From: a bacterium
Lineage (GTDB): Bacteria; SZUA-79; Acidulodesulfobacterales; Acidulodesulfobacteraceae
NCBI GenBank assembly: GCA_021813595.1
Contig: JAKAKF010000224.1
Span: forward strand, 1-64,000
Direction: 5' to 3'
DNA: 64,000 bases
Made by a program: the position numbers and the translations under genes. Of this stretch, positions 34,659 to 43,403 are shown in pieces. Positions within the stretch are counted from its first letter, which is position 1. Every line of letters starts with the position of its first letter. A model generated the notes under the pieces. The model was not told the DNA's origin and did not search any database. It worked only from the letters and a program-made list of their open reading frames with translations.

Positions 34659-35831
34659 TCATTTATCCAATGCCGCAACGGAAAAATTATAACTCGTCTC
34701 GTTTATGTTAAAATCCATCATCATCGTATTTTTTGTACCGCAGGCAAACAATTTATAATTATTTTCAAACGGATATTTTATGCTTATTTTTTTAAAAATA
34801 GTACCGTCAAAATCTTTTATATAACAAAAAATTGCTCCTTCGGACGATTCCGCGTATCCAAAACCGTGCTTTGACTTTTCGTCTTTAAAATATCGGTTTT
34901 CCAAATCCTTCGACTCTTCAAATTCTTCCTGCTTCGATAAATAATCCGCCGTGTAACGAAATCCGTTTCGTTTAAGCATATCGCGACAGTATTCAAGTAT
35001 ATTTAAAGACTGCCCTATTTCTTCAATTCTGACCATATATCTCGAAAAAGCATCTCCGTCTTCAAATACGACGGGTTTAACGTTTATTTTACCGTATAAA
35101 AGATACGGCCTGTTTATTCTTAAATCTGATGAAATACCTGCGCTTTTTGCGGCAACTCCTTTTGCGCAGAACCGCTTTGCCGTTTTTAAATCTATTTTTC
35201 CGGTAGTCTTCAGTCTGTCTATGTGGGATTTTGTTTCCATATTTTTTTTAATTATTTCCTGAACTTTATTTACGATTAATCTTACGGAATTAAAAATATT
35301 TTCGATATCTTCGAGCGATAAATTTACTCTGATTCCGCCTATTTCGTTAATGCCCATAAAATAACGGGATTTTAAATACTTATGAGACAACTGTTTTAAC
35401 GCCTCCGCATGATAGGCATATAAAGCGGAAGGAACCTGAATATAGGTGGACTCGGCTATTTCCGATAAATTTTCTATATGGTTTCTGATTCTTTCAAATT
35501 CTGCAAAAAACATTCGCAGAATTTTAATATTATTATGTATTTTATCCGTAAGCCCTAAGAAATCTTCAACGCCGAGGCAGCAGCTCAGGGATGCGGAAAA
35601 AGCGTGAAGTCCTGATATTCTCTCTATAAGCAAAATCTGTTCGTATAAATTTCTTTTTCCGGCAAGAATGCTTTTAACATTTCTTGTCTTATAACCTGCC
35701 GTAATTTCTAAATTATGAAGCTCTTCCCCCGACGACAGAAAATTAAATAAAATAGACTCGGAAACGCCTTTTCTTACCGGACCCCAGATAAACTCGTAAT
35801 CTCCCAAAAATTTATATTTGCCGTGATTCAT
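34659..35831 (-). CDS. HyfG/NuoD-like large subunit without Ni-Fe ligands
   Basis: Product of 390 aa related to the NiFe-hydrogenase large subunit/NuoD family. The N-terminal ligand motif expected as ERVCGICGFAH reads ERISGLHAFSA (residues 70-80), so both cysteines are replaced (Ser73, His76). The C-terminal DPCxxC is also absent: the protein ends ..NFSVAALDK. All four Ni-binding cysteines are therefore missing, so hydrogenase activity is not expected. It also lacks the NuoC-like N-terminal domain of HycE/HyfG. Fits the energy-converting hydrogenase-related (Ehr) class. Confidence 0.88.
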   Translation of the reverse strand: MNHGKYKFLGDYEFIWGPVRKGVSESILFNFLSSGEELHNLEITAGYKTRNVKSILAGKRNLYEQILLIERISGLHAFSASLSCCLGVEDFLGLTDKIHNNIKILRMFFAEFERIRNHIENLSEIAESTYIQVPSALYAYHAEALKQLSHKYLKSRYFMGINEIGGIRVNLSLEDIENIFNSVRLIVNKVQEIIKKNMETKSHIDRLKTTGKIDLKTAKRFCAKGVAAKSAGISSDLRINRPYLLYGKINVKPVVFEDGDAFSRYMVRIEEIGQSLNILEYCRDMLKRNGFRYTADYLSKQEEFEESKDLENRYFKDEKSKHGFGYAESSEGAIFCYIKDFDGTIFKKISIKYPFENNYKLFACGTKNTMMMDFNINETSYNFSVAALDK

Positions 35832-35851
35832 AACTTTTGTAAATTTTTAAT

Positions 35852-37345
35852 TTATTTTATTTTAAAATTTATGATATGGACTATCCCAATTAATAAATTA
35901 TGCAGACCGCTTGGAATATAAAATCCTAAAATTAACGATGCCGCGAGCGGCAGTAACATAGGCACATATGAAAACGGCGAAAAATCGCCTCTTTCCTCGT
36001 TAAAATTTTCGTCCGCTTTACCGAAAACCATTGAACCAGATTTCGTGAGTAAGCTTATAAAAGCAGCTAATAAAAAACCTATTAATATAACAGCTATCAA
36101 GTAATAACCGTCTTTTAAACTCTGAAGTATAATTAAAAATTCGCTTATAAAGATTACCGACGGAGGAACTCCGATCAACGCAACGGAACCTATAGAAAAC
36201 AAAAAAGCGGTTTTCGGCATAATATGAAAAACTCCCTTGATTTTTTTAATATTTTTAGTCTTGAACTTATGTAAAAAATTCCCGGCGCCGAAATACATTG
36301 TAGATTTTGTCAGGGTGTGTCCCAACATCTGTAAAAGCGCCCCAAACGTTCCAAATATTCCGCCAAGACCGAAACCTAAAGTAATTATTCCCATATGCTC
36401 TATGCTGGAATAAGCAAAAAGCCTTTTTGAACTGTTTTGGTAAATTATTCCCATTACTCCTATAAAAATTGAGAATATGCCTACAGCAATAAGTATAACC
36501 TCGGGATAACCGAACCCTAAGCTTTTTCCGGCAATACCGAAATATCTAATAATACCGTATAGGGCTACGTTTTCTAAGGATGCCGATAGCATAGCCGATA
36601 CGGGAGAAGGTGCTTCCGAATAGGCGTCGGGAACCCATGTATGCATAGGAGCAAGTCCTACTTTTGTCCCTAATCCTATTACTATTAATACAAAAGCTAT
36701 ACGCACTATACCTTCGTTAAGATAAACGGCATTTGAACCAAGAACCGTCCAGTCTAAAGATGAAACTATGTTTGCGCTTCCAGGAATGTTTCCTGAAAGG
36801 TAGAATAAGATTGTGCCTAGAAGAGCAAGCGATATTCCGGAAGACACTACTAAAATATATTTCCATGCAGCTTCTATAGATTTTTCGGTAACCTCGGATA
36901 TTACCAAAAAGGAGCTTGTAATAGTCGTAAGTTCGATATCTATAAGGTAAACCGCCATATTATTAATCATAGGGGCAACCAGCATAGTCAACGCAAAAAG
37001 ATTAAAAAAAAGTTCATACCTAAAAAATTCATTTTCGGTCATCTTTTCATTATTTATAGCGAGCCTCATATATGAAATACCGTAAATAGACGAAAGAAAA
37101 TAAACTATGCTTACAAGCAGAATTAAATAAGCGGAAAATTTATCTATTGCTATCGCATTATTAAACAAAAAAATCGGTTTAAAATTTAACACAAAATAAA
37201 GAATAATAAACGCGCCTATAATATCTAAAGAAGATGCTAAAAGACTTATGTATTCCGCAAATCTTTTATTTTTTAAAATAAAAGAACTTAAAGATGCTAA
37301 TAGCGGAATTATCAAAACTATAACTATAAAAAGTTTCATATTCAT
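35852..37345 (-). CDS. HyfF-like membrane subunit (proton antiporter family)
   Basis: Product of 497 aa with about 14 hydrophobic helices. The antiporter core segment GLAPMHTWVPDAYSEAPSPVSAMLSASLENVALYGIIRYFG (about 230-270) and SSIEHMGIITLGFGLGG are typical of HyfF/MrpD/NuoN-like subunits. Begins 6 bp after the HyfE-like gene. Part of the same complex as its neighbours. Confidence 0.92.
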   Translation of the reverse strand: MNMKLFIVIVLIIPLLASLSSFILKNKRFAEYISLLASSLDIIGAFIILYFVLNFKPIFLFNNAIAIDKFSAYLILLVSIVYFLSSIYGISYMRLAINNEKMTENEFFRYELFFNLFALTMLVAPMINNMAVYLIDIELTTITSSFLVISEVTEKSIEAAWKYILVVSSGISLALLGTILFYLSGNIPGSANIVSSLDWTVLGSNAVYLNEGIVRIAFVLIVIGLGTKVGLAPMHTWVPDAYSEAPSPVSAMLSASLENVALYGIIRYFGIAGKSLGFGYPEVILIAVGIFSIFIGVMGIIYQNSSKRLFAYSSIEHMGIITLGFGLGGIFGTFGALLQMLGHTLTKSTMYFGAGNFLHKFKTKNIKKIKGVFHIMPKTAFLFSIGSVALIGVPPSVIFISEFLIILQSLKDGYYLIAVILIGFLLAAFISLLTKSGSMVFGKADENFNEERGDFSPFSYVPMLLPLAASLILGFYIPSGLHNLLIGIVHIINFKIK

Positions 37346-37351
37346 ATGGTT

Positions 37352-38026
37352 TTAACCTACCAGTCTGTTTAACATAGAAGTGGAAAATGATCCCGTCCGT
37401 ATCTTCATAAACATCGAAAGAATCAGCATTGCCGTTACCGTTACCAGAATATCGAATAAAACTACCAGCTCTACTATTATCGGAAGAGTTGGAACTACGA
37501 CGACCGATAAAAGAAATATTCCATTTTCTATAACAAGAAGTCCCAAAATATGCGTTATCGTAGTAAATCTCGAGATAATCATAAAAAACCCTACGAATAT
37601 TAAACTTAAAGCAATCGAAGAAGCGTTTACGACTATTTTAGAAGAAAACGGGGAAATCAATCTGTATATCAAAAAATAGGCAAAAATCGTTAAAACAACG
37701 CCTGAAATAATTGAAAACGGTATTTTAAGGGTCAATTTTACTTCTTCTTTAATGTTAAATTTTTTTATCATTTTTAAAAGAATGTAAGGAACAAATATAG
37801 TTCTTACGAAAAGCGTTAAAAAAGCGACAAGATACAAATCTACGCTTTGGGCTTCTATTCCCAGAATCAGGGTAAGGACGAATATTAAAAATGACTGGAA
37901 ACCGTAAGCGTGTATATAAAACGAAATCCATCTAGAACTCAGCATTACGAACGAGGACAAAAGAACCATCGATACCAGAAGGTCTTCGATAACGTAAATG
38001 TAAAGCGGCATTGAGTATCCAAGCAT
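37352..38026 (-). CDS. HyfE-like membrane subunit
   Basis: Product of 224 aa with six to seven hydrophobic helices and the HyfE pattern (YLVAFLTLFVRTIFVPYILLKMIKKF; LGLLVIENGIFLLSVVV; VVLFDILVTVTAMLILSMFMKIR), corresponding to the MrpC/NuoK-like fold. Starts 3 bp after the HyfC-like gene ends. Confidence 0.9.
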   Translation of the reverse strand: MLGYSMPLYIYVIEDLLVSMVLLSSFVMLSSRWISFYIHAYGFQSFLIFVLTLILGIEAQSVDLYLVAFLTLFVRTIFVPYILLKMIKKFNIKEEVKLTLKIPFSIISGVVLTIFAYFLIYRLISPFSSKIVVNASSIALSLIFVGFFMIISRFTTITHILGLLVIENGIFLLSVVVVPTLPIIVELVVLFDILVTVTAMLILSMFMKIRTGSFSTSMLNRLVG

Positions 38027-38029
38027 TTT

Positions 38030-39001
38030 TTAAAACCCCTTGTATTGAAAAGTCATTATGGCAAGCACGCTTAAAACAAACGCGGCTCCGAAATATTCTT
38101 GATACCTGAAAAACCTTAATCTTGAAATTGCCGTATCTATCACTGCGGCGATTACCCCGATTGCAAGCATTTTTATAACAAGGCTTGCTATAGCTATAAT
38201 AAGAGAGACCGGCGTATGATTTACAGCTAAACCCCATGGAAAAACCAGAACGTTCAAAAAAATAACTAAAAGTAAAAACTGCTTCATGTATCCCGCCCAT
38301 TTTAATAATGCCAGATACGGCCCCGAGTATTGTAAAATCCTAGCTTCCTCAATCATACTCATCTCGGCATGGGTAGAAGCGTTAATAGGCCTCCTGTCCG
38401 TATCGGCTAAAAATAACAGGAAAAAGGCGGCAATTATCATAAAATGCGGCGAACTGAAATAAAGAGGCAGGGACGCAGTTATAGTATGAAGCATAACATA
38501 AGGAAGAGTCGATTTTGCGATTAAAGCAACGCCTACAAAAACAAGAATTAGGGTAGGTTCGGAAAGAATGGCAAGAAGGGTGGCGCGCGATGAACCTAAA
38601 CCGCCGTAGCTTGTGCCGAGGTCAAGGGACGCAATATTTATAAAAAACGATGAAAGAGAAAACAGAAACGCTCCGCCCAGCATATCGCCCATAAACCCGA
38701 GAGGAAGCGGATATGCCGTTAAAACTGGAATCAGAAGGGTTATGAGTATCATCGAAATAAAAGAAACAAACGGAGCCGACCTAAAGATAAACGATGCATC
38801 CTTCGGCATTAAAATTTCTTTATGGAAAAGTTTATATAGGTCGTAATATGGCTGAAAAACCGACGGTCCGGTCTTGCCTTCTATGATTTCTTCCGCTTTC
38901 GATATAAACCCTGCGATAAATGGAGAACATACGATAACCGTTAGAACCTGAAAGACTTGAAAAACGGTCGAATTTAGGTATAAATTTAGATAGCCGTTCA
39001 T
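38030..39001 (-). CDS. HyfC/NuoH-like membrane subunit
   Basis: Product of 323 aa with about eight helices. The NuoH-type motifs are seen: KAEEIIEGKTGPSVFQPYYDLYKLFHKE (about 30-58), a quinone-site-like SLDLGTSYGGLGSSRA, and DTDRRPINASTHAEMSMIEEARILQYSGP (acidic helix 5-6 loop). First gene of the cluster hyfC-E-F-G-I-B. The only Shine-Dalgarno (AAAGGAG) is about 16 bases before the ATG, so the true start may be a non-ATG codon a few residues upstream. Confidence 0.92.
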   Translation of the reverse strand: MNGYLNLYLNSTVFQVFQVLTVIVCSPFIAGFISKAEEIIEGKTGPSVFQPYYDLYKLFHKEILMPKDASFIFRSAPFVSFISMILITLLIPVLTAYPLPLGFMGDMLGGAFLFSLSSFFINIASLDLGTSYGGLGSSRATLLAILSEPTLILVFVGVALIAKSTLPYVMLHTITASLPLYFSSPHFMIIAAFFLLFLADTDRRPINASTHAEMSMIEEARILQYSGPYLALLKWAGYMKQFLLLVIFLNVLVFPWGLAVNHTPVSLIIAIASLVIKMLAIGVIAAVIDTAISRLRFFRYQEYFGAAFVLSVLAIMTFQYKGF

Positions 39002-39180
39002 TATAATAAGCCGATACTCCTTTTTCTACATTACGTTTAATCAATAAATCGTGCAACGCTTATAATACTGCGTCAACCAATATGCGATGTAGGAGTTATT
39101 AGCTTGTTATTTATACAAAGCGGTTAGGCAAACCCCATTGCCGTAATTTTTTATAATTTTGGCATATTACGAAAAAATTG

Positions 39181-39633
39181 TCAAGAGATTATCTTTTTAT
39201 TTTTAAGATATTTTATTATGTTTAAATAAACATTACAAATATCTTCGAAGACCGTCGCCGCCAGTTTTATATCTTTTACGATTTCCTCTTCATTAAGAGG
39301 ATATTCATGCGATAAACCGTTCCTTAATTCCCTATAATCATTCCATTTATCTGCGCTGTCTATTATTTCTAATTTTTCCATTTTATCAAGAATGTCTATA
39401 AAAGACATATTTCTTTTATATTCTCCTAAACTCGCCAAAACTTCCTTAAAAAGCTTTTCGCCCATTAAGTCCTGAATTTTAATAAAACGAAAAATAAAAG
39501 AATCTATAACGCGCCTTTTGTTATCGTCGTCAAAAAATTGCGGCATTAACGCATTCCAAGATTTTATTTCTTTATAATCGCTTTCGGCTCTTTTTATATT
39601 AATATCAATAATTTCAAGCGTTTCTTCTAACAT
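39181..39633 (-). CDS. HEPN-domain toxin (HepT-like)
   Basis: Product of 150 aa, all-helical. The RNase motif RX4-6H is present as R104-N-G-L-S-H109. Partner of the MNT-type nucleotidyltransferase whose gene it overlaps by 7 bp. In characterised HepT-MntA pairs the HEPN protein is a toxic RNase or tRNA-modifying partner held inactive by AMPylation. Somewhat longer than minimal HepT (about 140 aa). Confidence 0.82.
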   Translation of the reverse strand: MLEETLEIIDINIKRAESDYKEIKSWNALMPQFFDDDNKRRVIDSFIFRFIKIQDLMGEKLFKEVLASLGEYKRNMSFIDILDKMEKLEIIDSADKWNDYRELRNGLSHEYPLNEEEIVKDIKLAATVFEDICNVYLNIIKYLKNKKIIS

Positions 39634-39923
39634 AGTAAAATTCCCTCGTTCTTAGCCGTTTCCTGAATAGGCTTAAATTGAGAAGAAGGAGTTTTTACTA
39701 TTAAATCCACTTTTCTGTCTGCCGCAAGTCTGCGAAAGCTTGTTAAAAACTTAAGTTCTGCAAGTTTTTCGATATCTTTATCAGTTTCAATTAATATATC
39801 TATATCTCCGCCCTTCTTATCGTCGTATATTCTGCTTCCGAAAAGATAAACTTTAGCATTATTGCCGAAGTATTTTTTTGCCTGTTCTATCAATACCCTT
39901 TTTTCTAAATCGGAAAGTCTCAT
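39627..39923 (-). CDS. MNT-type minimal nucleotidyltransferase (antitoxin)
   Basis: Product of 98 aa. The nucleotidyltransferase signature is FGSRIYDDKKGGDIDILIET (residues 28-47): the GS motif followed by DxD (Asp40, Asp42). First gene of the pair, with the HEPN gene overlapping its 3' end; this is the usual MNT-then-HEPN order. Expected to AMPylate and neutralise the HEPN partner. The 157-bp gap upstream shows nothing else recognisable. Confidence 0.85.
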   Translation of the reverse strand: MRLSDLEKRVLIEQAKKYFGNNAKVYLFGSRIYDDKKGGDIDILIETDKDIEKLAELKFLTSFRRLAADRKVDLIVKTPSSQFKPIQETAKNEGILLC

Positions 39924-40080
39924 TGTTTTTTGATATATTTACTGTGAAAAATATTAATTTATTTGTATTTTATCATAAAATCTAATATTTTTAACAAAAT
40001 TTGTTTTGACATGATGAATTTGATTAAAGAATAAAATAGTCGTATGTATTTAGAAAATAAAGAGGATTCTAATAAAAAAA

Positions 40081-40809
40081 CTATATTGCCGTATTGGATA
40101 TTGCATTATTCTGCAATTCCGTGATTTTTGCAACCGCCTTTTTAGAAAGGTCATAAAGCTTGCCGAAAACTTCAAATTCTATGGGCGTTTTTTCGGCGCA
40201 TCCCTGAATTTCGATAATTTTTTGGCTGCCCGTCAGTATAAAATTAAAATCCAGATCGGCGGTCGAGTCTTCCGAGTAATCTAAATCTACCAGAATTTCT
40301 CCGTTTACTATGCCTATGCTTATTGCGGCGACGGAGTCGTAAAACGGCATTTTTTCAATTTTTTCTTGTTTTATGAGATTTAAAAACGCTAAGTATGCGG
40401 CTACGTAAGCGCCGGTTATGGAAGCCGTTCTCGTTCCGCCGTCGGCGCTTATAACGTCGCAGTCTATAAGAATAGTTATGCCGGGAAAATATGAAAAATT
40501 AATAACCGACCTAAGCGACCTGCCGATTAACCTCTGTATCTCCTGCGCCCTTCCGTTTACTTTTCCTTTTGACGAATCCCTCGGTATTCTGCTTTGCGCA
40601 GACCTTGGGAGCATCGAATATTCCGCCGTAAGCCATCCCTCTTCTTTGTCTTTTAAAAACGGCGGCACCTTATAATCCACGGATGCGGTGCATATTACTT
40701 TAGTATCTCCGACTTCTATTAGGCAGGAGCCCTCGGCATATTTCATATAACCCGGAGTTATAAGCATAGGTCTCATTTCATCTACAGCCCTGTTATTATT
40801 TCTCGACAT
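40081..40809 (-). CDS. rph: Ribonuclease PH
   Basis: Product of 242 aa. Phosphorolytic 3'-5' exonuclease for tRNA 3' ends. The RNase PH blocks are SRIPRDSSKGKVNGRAQEIQRLIGRSLRS (about 73-100), DCDVISADGGTRTASITGAYVA and VDLDYSEDSTADLDFNFI. Last gene of the long leftward train, 6 bp after the TusA-like selenoprotein gene ends. Confidence 0.95.
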   Translation of the reverse strand: MSRNNNRAVDEMRPMLITPGYMKYAEGSCLIEVGDTKVICTASVDYKVPPFLKDKEEGWLTAEYSMLPRSAQSRIPRDSSKGKVNGRAQEIQRLIGRSLRSVINFSYFPGITILIDCDVISADGGTRTASITGAYVAAYLAFLNLIKQEKIEKMPFYDSVAAISIGIVNGEILVDLDYSEDSTADLDFNFILTGSQKIIEIQGCAEKTPIEFEVFGKLYDLSKKAVAKITELQNNAISNTAI

Positions 40810-40815
40810 TCTTAT

Positions 40816-41073
40816 TTATTCCCAGTTTTTATTTTTTATAAAAAATACGTAAAGGTCTTTTAAGTTTACCGCATTTAGCAACTGCACGCCCATTAAAGAA
40901 CATAATGCGGGTATATCGTTTAACAAAGAATCCTTATCCGAAATTACGGTTAAGATATCGTTTTGTTTCAAAGTTTTAAGTTTACGGACGACCGCCCATA
41001 CCGGAGGGCCTCAGCAAAGCCCCCTGATGTCGAGTACGTTAACGCCGTAATTTAATAATTGTTTGTTCTCCAT
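40816..41073 (-). CDS. TusA/SirA-family selenoprotein with in-frame TGA (Sec21)
   Basis: An ATG at 41073 preceded by AAAGGAG opens a frame of 85 codons to the TAA at 40816-40818, interrupted only by TGA at 41013-41011 (codon 21). Read as selenocysteine (U), it gives VLDIRGLCUGPPVWAVRKLK-like sequence. In TusA proteins the motif is LDxRGLxCPxP; U falls exactly on the catalytic sulfur-carrying Cys. The C-terminal half (NDILTVISDKDSLLNDIPALC..) keeps the TusA fold pattern. A hairpin 10-28 nt after the TGA resembles a bacterial SECIS. Lies between nusB and rph. A nonsense mutation is the alternative; standard ORF calling misses this gene. Confidence 0.8.
40983..41000 (-). promoter_or_regulatory. 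SECIS-like hairpin downstream of the in-frame TGA
   Basis: On the mRNA strand UAUGGG-CGGUCG-UCCGUA forms a 6-bp stem (including two G-U pairs) with a 6-nt loop. The GGUC in the loop matches the apical loop of the E. coli fdhF SECIS, and its first G is 18 nt after the UGA, inside the usual 16-37 nt window. Confidence 0.65.
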
Positions 41074-41123
41074 TTTTACTCCTTTATAATTTGATTAGTT
41101 AAGTTTTTATAAGCCGAATTAAC

Positions 41124-41585
41124 TTATTTAACCTTTATCGCCGCATCTAAAATACCGTTAATAAATGCCGGCGATTCGTCGTTTCCGAATTTTTTTGCGA
41201 TTTCTACCGCCTCGTTAATAACGACGTTTTTGGGAGTTTCAGGCGCAAAAATAATTTCGTAAATAGAAAGCCTCAATAAATTTCTGTCCACGCGGGACAT
41301 TCTTTCTATACTCCAGTTTTTGGAAATATTTTTTATTACTTCGTCGATTTTTTTTAAATTTATCAGCGTTCCATTAACTATGGAAGAAAAAAAATCGAAT
41401 ATTTCCGCGGTATCTTTCTTTTTATTTAAATCTTCTTTTGTTTTTATAAATCCGTCTCTCTTTAGACTTTCCACGGCAAAATCGTTATAAAATCTGTTTA
41501 TTTTATAATCCAAGTTGCTTATATCGCCGTCTTCTTCGTATAAAAACTGCAACGCCAGCTCTCTTGCTTTTCTTCTTTTAGTCAT
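41124..41585 (-). CDS. nusB: Transcription antitermination factor NusB
   Basis: Product of 153 aa. All-helical RNA-binding protein acting with S10 in rRNA antitermination. RRKARELALQFLYEED at the N-terminus and WSIERMSRVDRNLLRLSIYEI...TPKNVVINEAVEIAKKFGNDESPAFINGILDA near the C-terminus are family hallmarks. Follows ribH by 17 bp, a common ribH-nusB arrangement. Confidence 0.95.
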   Translation of the reverse strand: MTKRRKARELALQFLYEEDGDISNLDYKINRFYNDFAVESLKRDGFIKTKEDLNKKKDTAEIFDFFSSIVNGTLINLKKIDEVIKNISKNWSIERMSRVDRNLLRLSIYEIIFAPETPKNVVINEAVEIAKKFGNDESPAFINGILDAAIKVK

Positions 41586-41602
41586 ATACGGCTATTTTAT
41601 TT

Positions 41603-42100
41603 TCAGCTCTTCTTAATTTTTGCGTAAAGACTTGCCATTTCGACTGCAGACATTGCGGCATCGAAACCTTTGTTGCCCATCTTAGTTCCGGCGCGCGATA
41701 TAGCCTGCTCGATTGATTCCGCGGTTATAATTCCGTAACTTACCGGAACGTTATAATGAATCGAAAGTTCGGAAATTAATTTCGTAACTTGATTAGATAA
41801 GAGGTCAAAGTGGGTGGTCTCGCCTCTTATTAAAGTTCCCAAGCATATTACGGCGTCAAATTTTTTTGTTTCCAGCAGCATTTTTACCGCCATAGGAATT
41901 TCAAATGCTCCCGGAACTTTTACGACAGAAACGCTATCATCCGCAGCGCCGGCTCTTTTAAGATAATCTAATGCTCCGGACAAAAGTTTGCCGTTAATAA
42001 AATCGTTAAATCTCGATATAACTATGCCGAATTTAAAACCGGCGGCTTTAAGCTCTCCTTCAATCAAATTAAAACCGTGCATTCCCATTGCATACTCCAT
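41603..42100 (-). CDS. ribH: 6,7-dimethyl-8-ribityllumazine synthase
   Basis: Product of 165 aa. Condenses the ribityl-aminouracil with dihydroxybutanone phosphate. Motifs VISRFNDFINGKLLSGA, KVPGAFEIPMAV, CLGTLIRGETTHFDLL (phosphate-binding GETTHF) and PVSYGIITAESIEQAISRAG. Second-to-last step of riboflavin synthesis; follows ribBA by 31 bp. Confidence 0.96.
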   Translation of the reverse strand: MEYAMGMHGFNLIEGELKAAGFKFGIVISRFNDFINGKLLSGALDYLKRAGAADDSVSVVKVPGAFEIPMAVKMLLETKKFDAVICLGTLIRGETTHFDLLSNQVTKLISELSIHYNVPVSYGIITAESIEQAISRAGTKMGNKGFDAAMSAVEMASLYAKIKKS

Positions 42101-42131
42101 TAAATTAAATAATTAAATTATAATTATAGTT

Positions 42132-43337
42132 TTACTTAATTTTCAACAAATGTCCCATTTTTTCTTTTTTAGTTTCAAGATAATGTTTATTGGTTTCGTT
42201 AGGACATATCTCTATGGGGACTCTTTCGACTACGCTTAGTCCGTATCCTTCAAGCCCTATTATTTTTTTAGGATTATTAGTCATAAGCCTCATTTTCCCT
42301 ACTCCTATATCGACCAAAATTTGAGCGCCTACGCCGTATTCCCTTAAATCGGCTTTAAATCCTAATTTTTCGTTTGCTTCTACCGTATCGTAGCCTTCGT
42401 CTTGAAGGTTATACGCCTTTAATTTATTTACCAAGCCGATTCCCCTGCCTTCCTGCATTAGATAAAGTATTACGCCTTTGCCTTCCTCGTCTATCATTTT
42501 CATAGCCGCCTTTAACTGGTCTCCGCAGTCGCACCTCATAGATCCGAAAATATCTCCGGTAAGACACTGCGAATGGACTCTCACCAAAACGGGTTCATTC
42601 TTGTTAATTTCTCCCTTAACTAAAGCAACATGTTCTTCAAAGTCTATATCGTTAGAATAAGCTATAATTTTAAAATCCCCTGCAAATTCGGTAGGAATTT
42701 TAGATTCGACAAGCCGCTTAACGTGTTTTTCATGTTTAAGCCTGTAATTTATCAAATCTTTAATAGTTAAAATTTTAATATCGAATTTTTTTGAAAACTC
42801 TATTAAATCAGGCATCCTCGCCATAGTTCCGTTGTCGTGCATTATTTCGCATATAACTCCGTATGGCTTTAAACCTGCTATTCTGGCTATATCTATAGAG
42901 CCTTCCGTCTGTCCGGTTCTTGTTAATACGCCGCCGTTTTTACCCCTAAGAGGGAAAATATGGCCGGGTCTTACCAGGTCTGAGGGTTTTGCGTCGTCCT
43001 TTATAGCCGTTAATATAGTTTTCGCCCTGTCGTGCGCAGAGATGCCGGTCGTAACTCCCTCTTTAGCCTCAATAGAAACGGTAAACGCCGTAGTAAATTT
43101 TGACTCGTTATTAACCACCATAGGCGGGAGATCTAAACTGTCGGCTTTTTCTTCGGTAAGCGTAAGGCATATTAAGCCTCTGGCATATTTCGTCATAAAG
43201 TTTATAATTTCAGGGGTGGTATGCTCTGCCGCTACTACTAAATCTCCTTCGTTTTCCCTGTCCTCGTCGTCGACGAGTATAATCATTTTACCTTCTTTTA
43301 TATCTGCAGCCGCCTCTTCTACGGTAGCTAAACTCAT
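42132..43337 (-). CDS. ribBA: Bifunctional DHBP synthase / GTP cyclohydrolase II
   Basis: Product of 401 aa. N-terminal RibB domain (about 1-200; [32 protein letters not shown]) makes dihydroxybutanone phosphate from ribulose-5-phosphate; C-terminal RibA domain (about 205-400) opens the GTP ring, with the zinc site in [18 protein letters not shown] and the GRGIGL motif. Full-length fusion. The ribulose-5-phosphate can come from zwf/gnd and rpiB. Confidence 0.97.
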   Translation of the reverse strand: MSLATVEEAAADIKEGKMIILVDDEDRENEGDLVVAAEHTTPEIINFMTKYARGLICLTLTEEKADSLDLPPMVVNNESKFTTAFTVSIEAKEGVTTGISAHDRAKTILTAIKDDAKPSDLVRPGHIFPLRGKNGGVLTRTGQTEGSIDIARIAGLKPYGVICEIMHDNGTMARMPDLIEFSKKFDIKILTIKDLINYRLKHEKHVKRLVESKIPTEFAGDFKIIAYSNDIDFEEHVALVKGEINKNEPVLVRVHSQCLTGDIFGSMRCDCGDQLKAAMKMIDEEGKGVILYLMQEGRGIGLVNKLKAYNLQDEGYDTVEANEKLGFKADLREYGVGAQILVDIGVGKMRLMTNNPKKIIGLEGYGLSVVERVPIEICPNETNKHYLETKKEKMGHLLKIK

Positions 43338-43403
43338 AATCGGTCATCTCCTTTTTTTAATGCAATCCACAATACTATAATTAATATATATGCGCTATAA
43401 TTT

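Noticed and set aside
38832..39056. Minus-strand open frame of 74 codons overlapping the start of the HyfC-like gene
   Set aside because: It lies in another frame of the well-supported HyfC N-terminus, resembles no family and has no ribosome site.
41001..41010. A first hairpin GCCC/GGGC immediately after the in-frame TGA as the SECIS
   Set aside because: Its loop lies only about 6-13 nt after the TGA, too close; the next hairpin (40983-41000) has better spacing and a GGUC loop.
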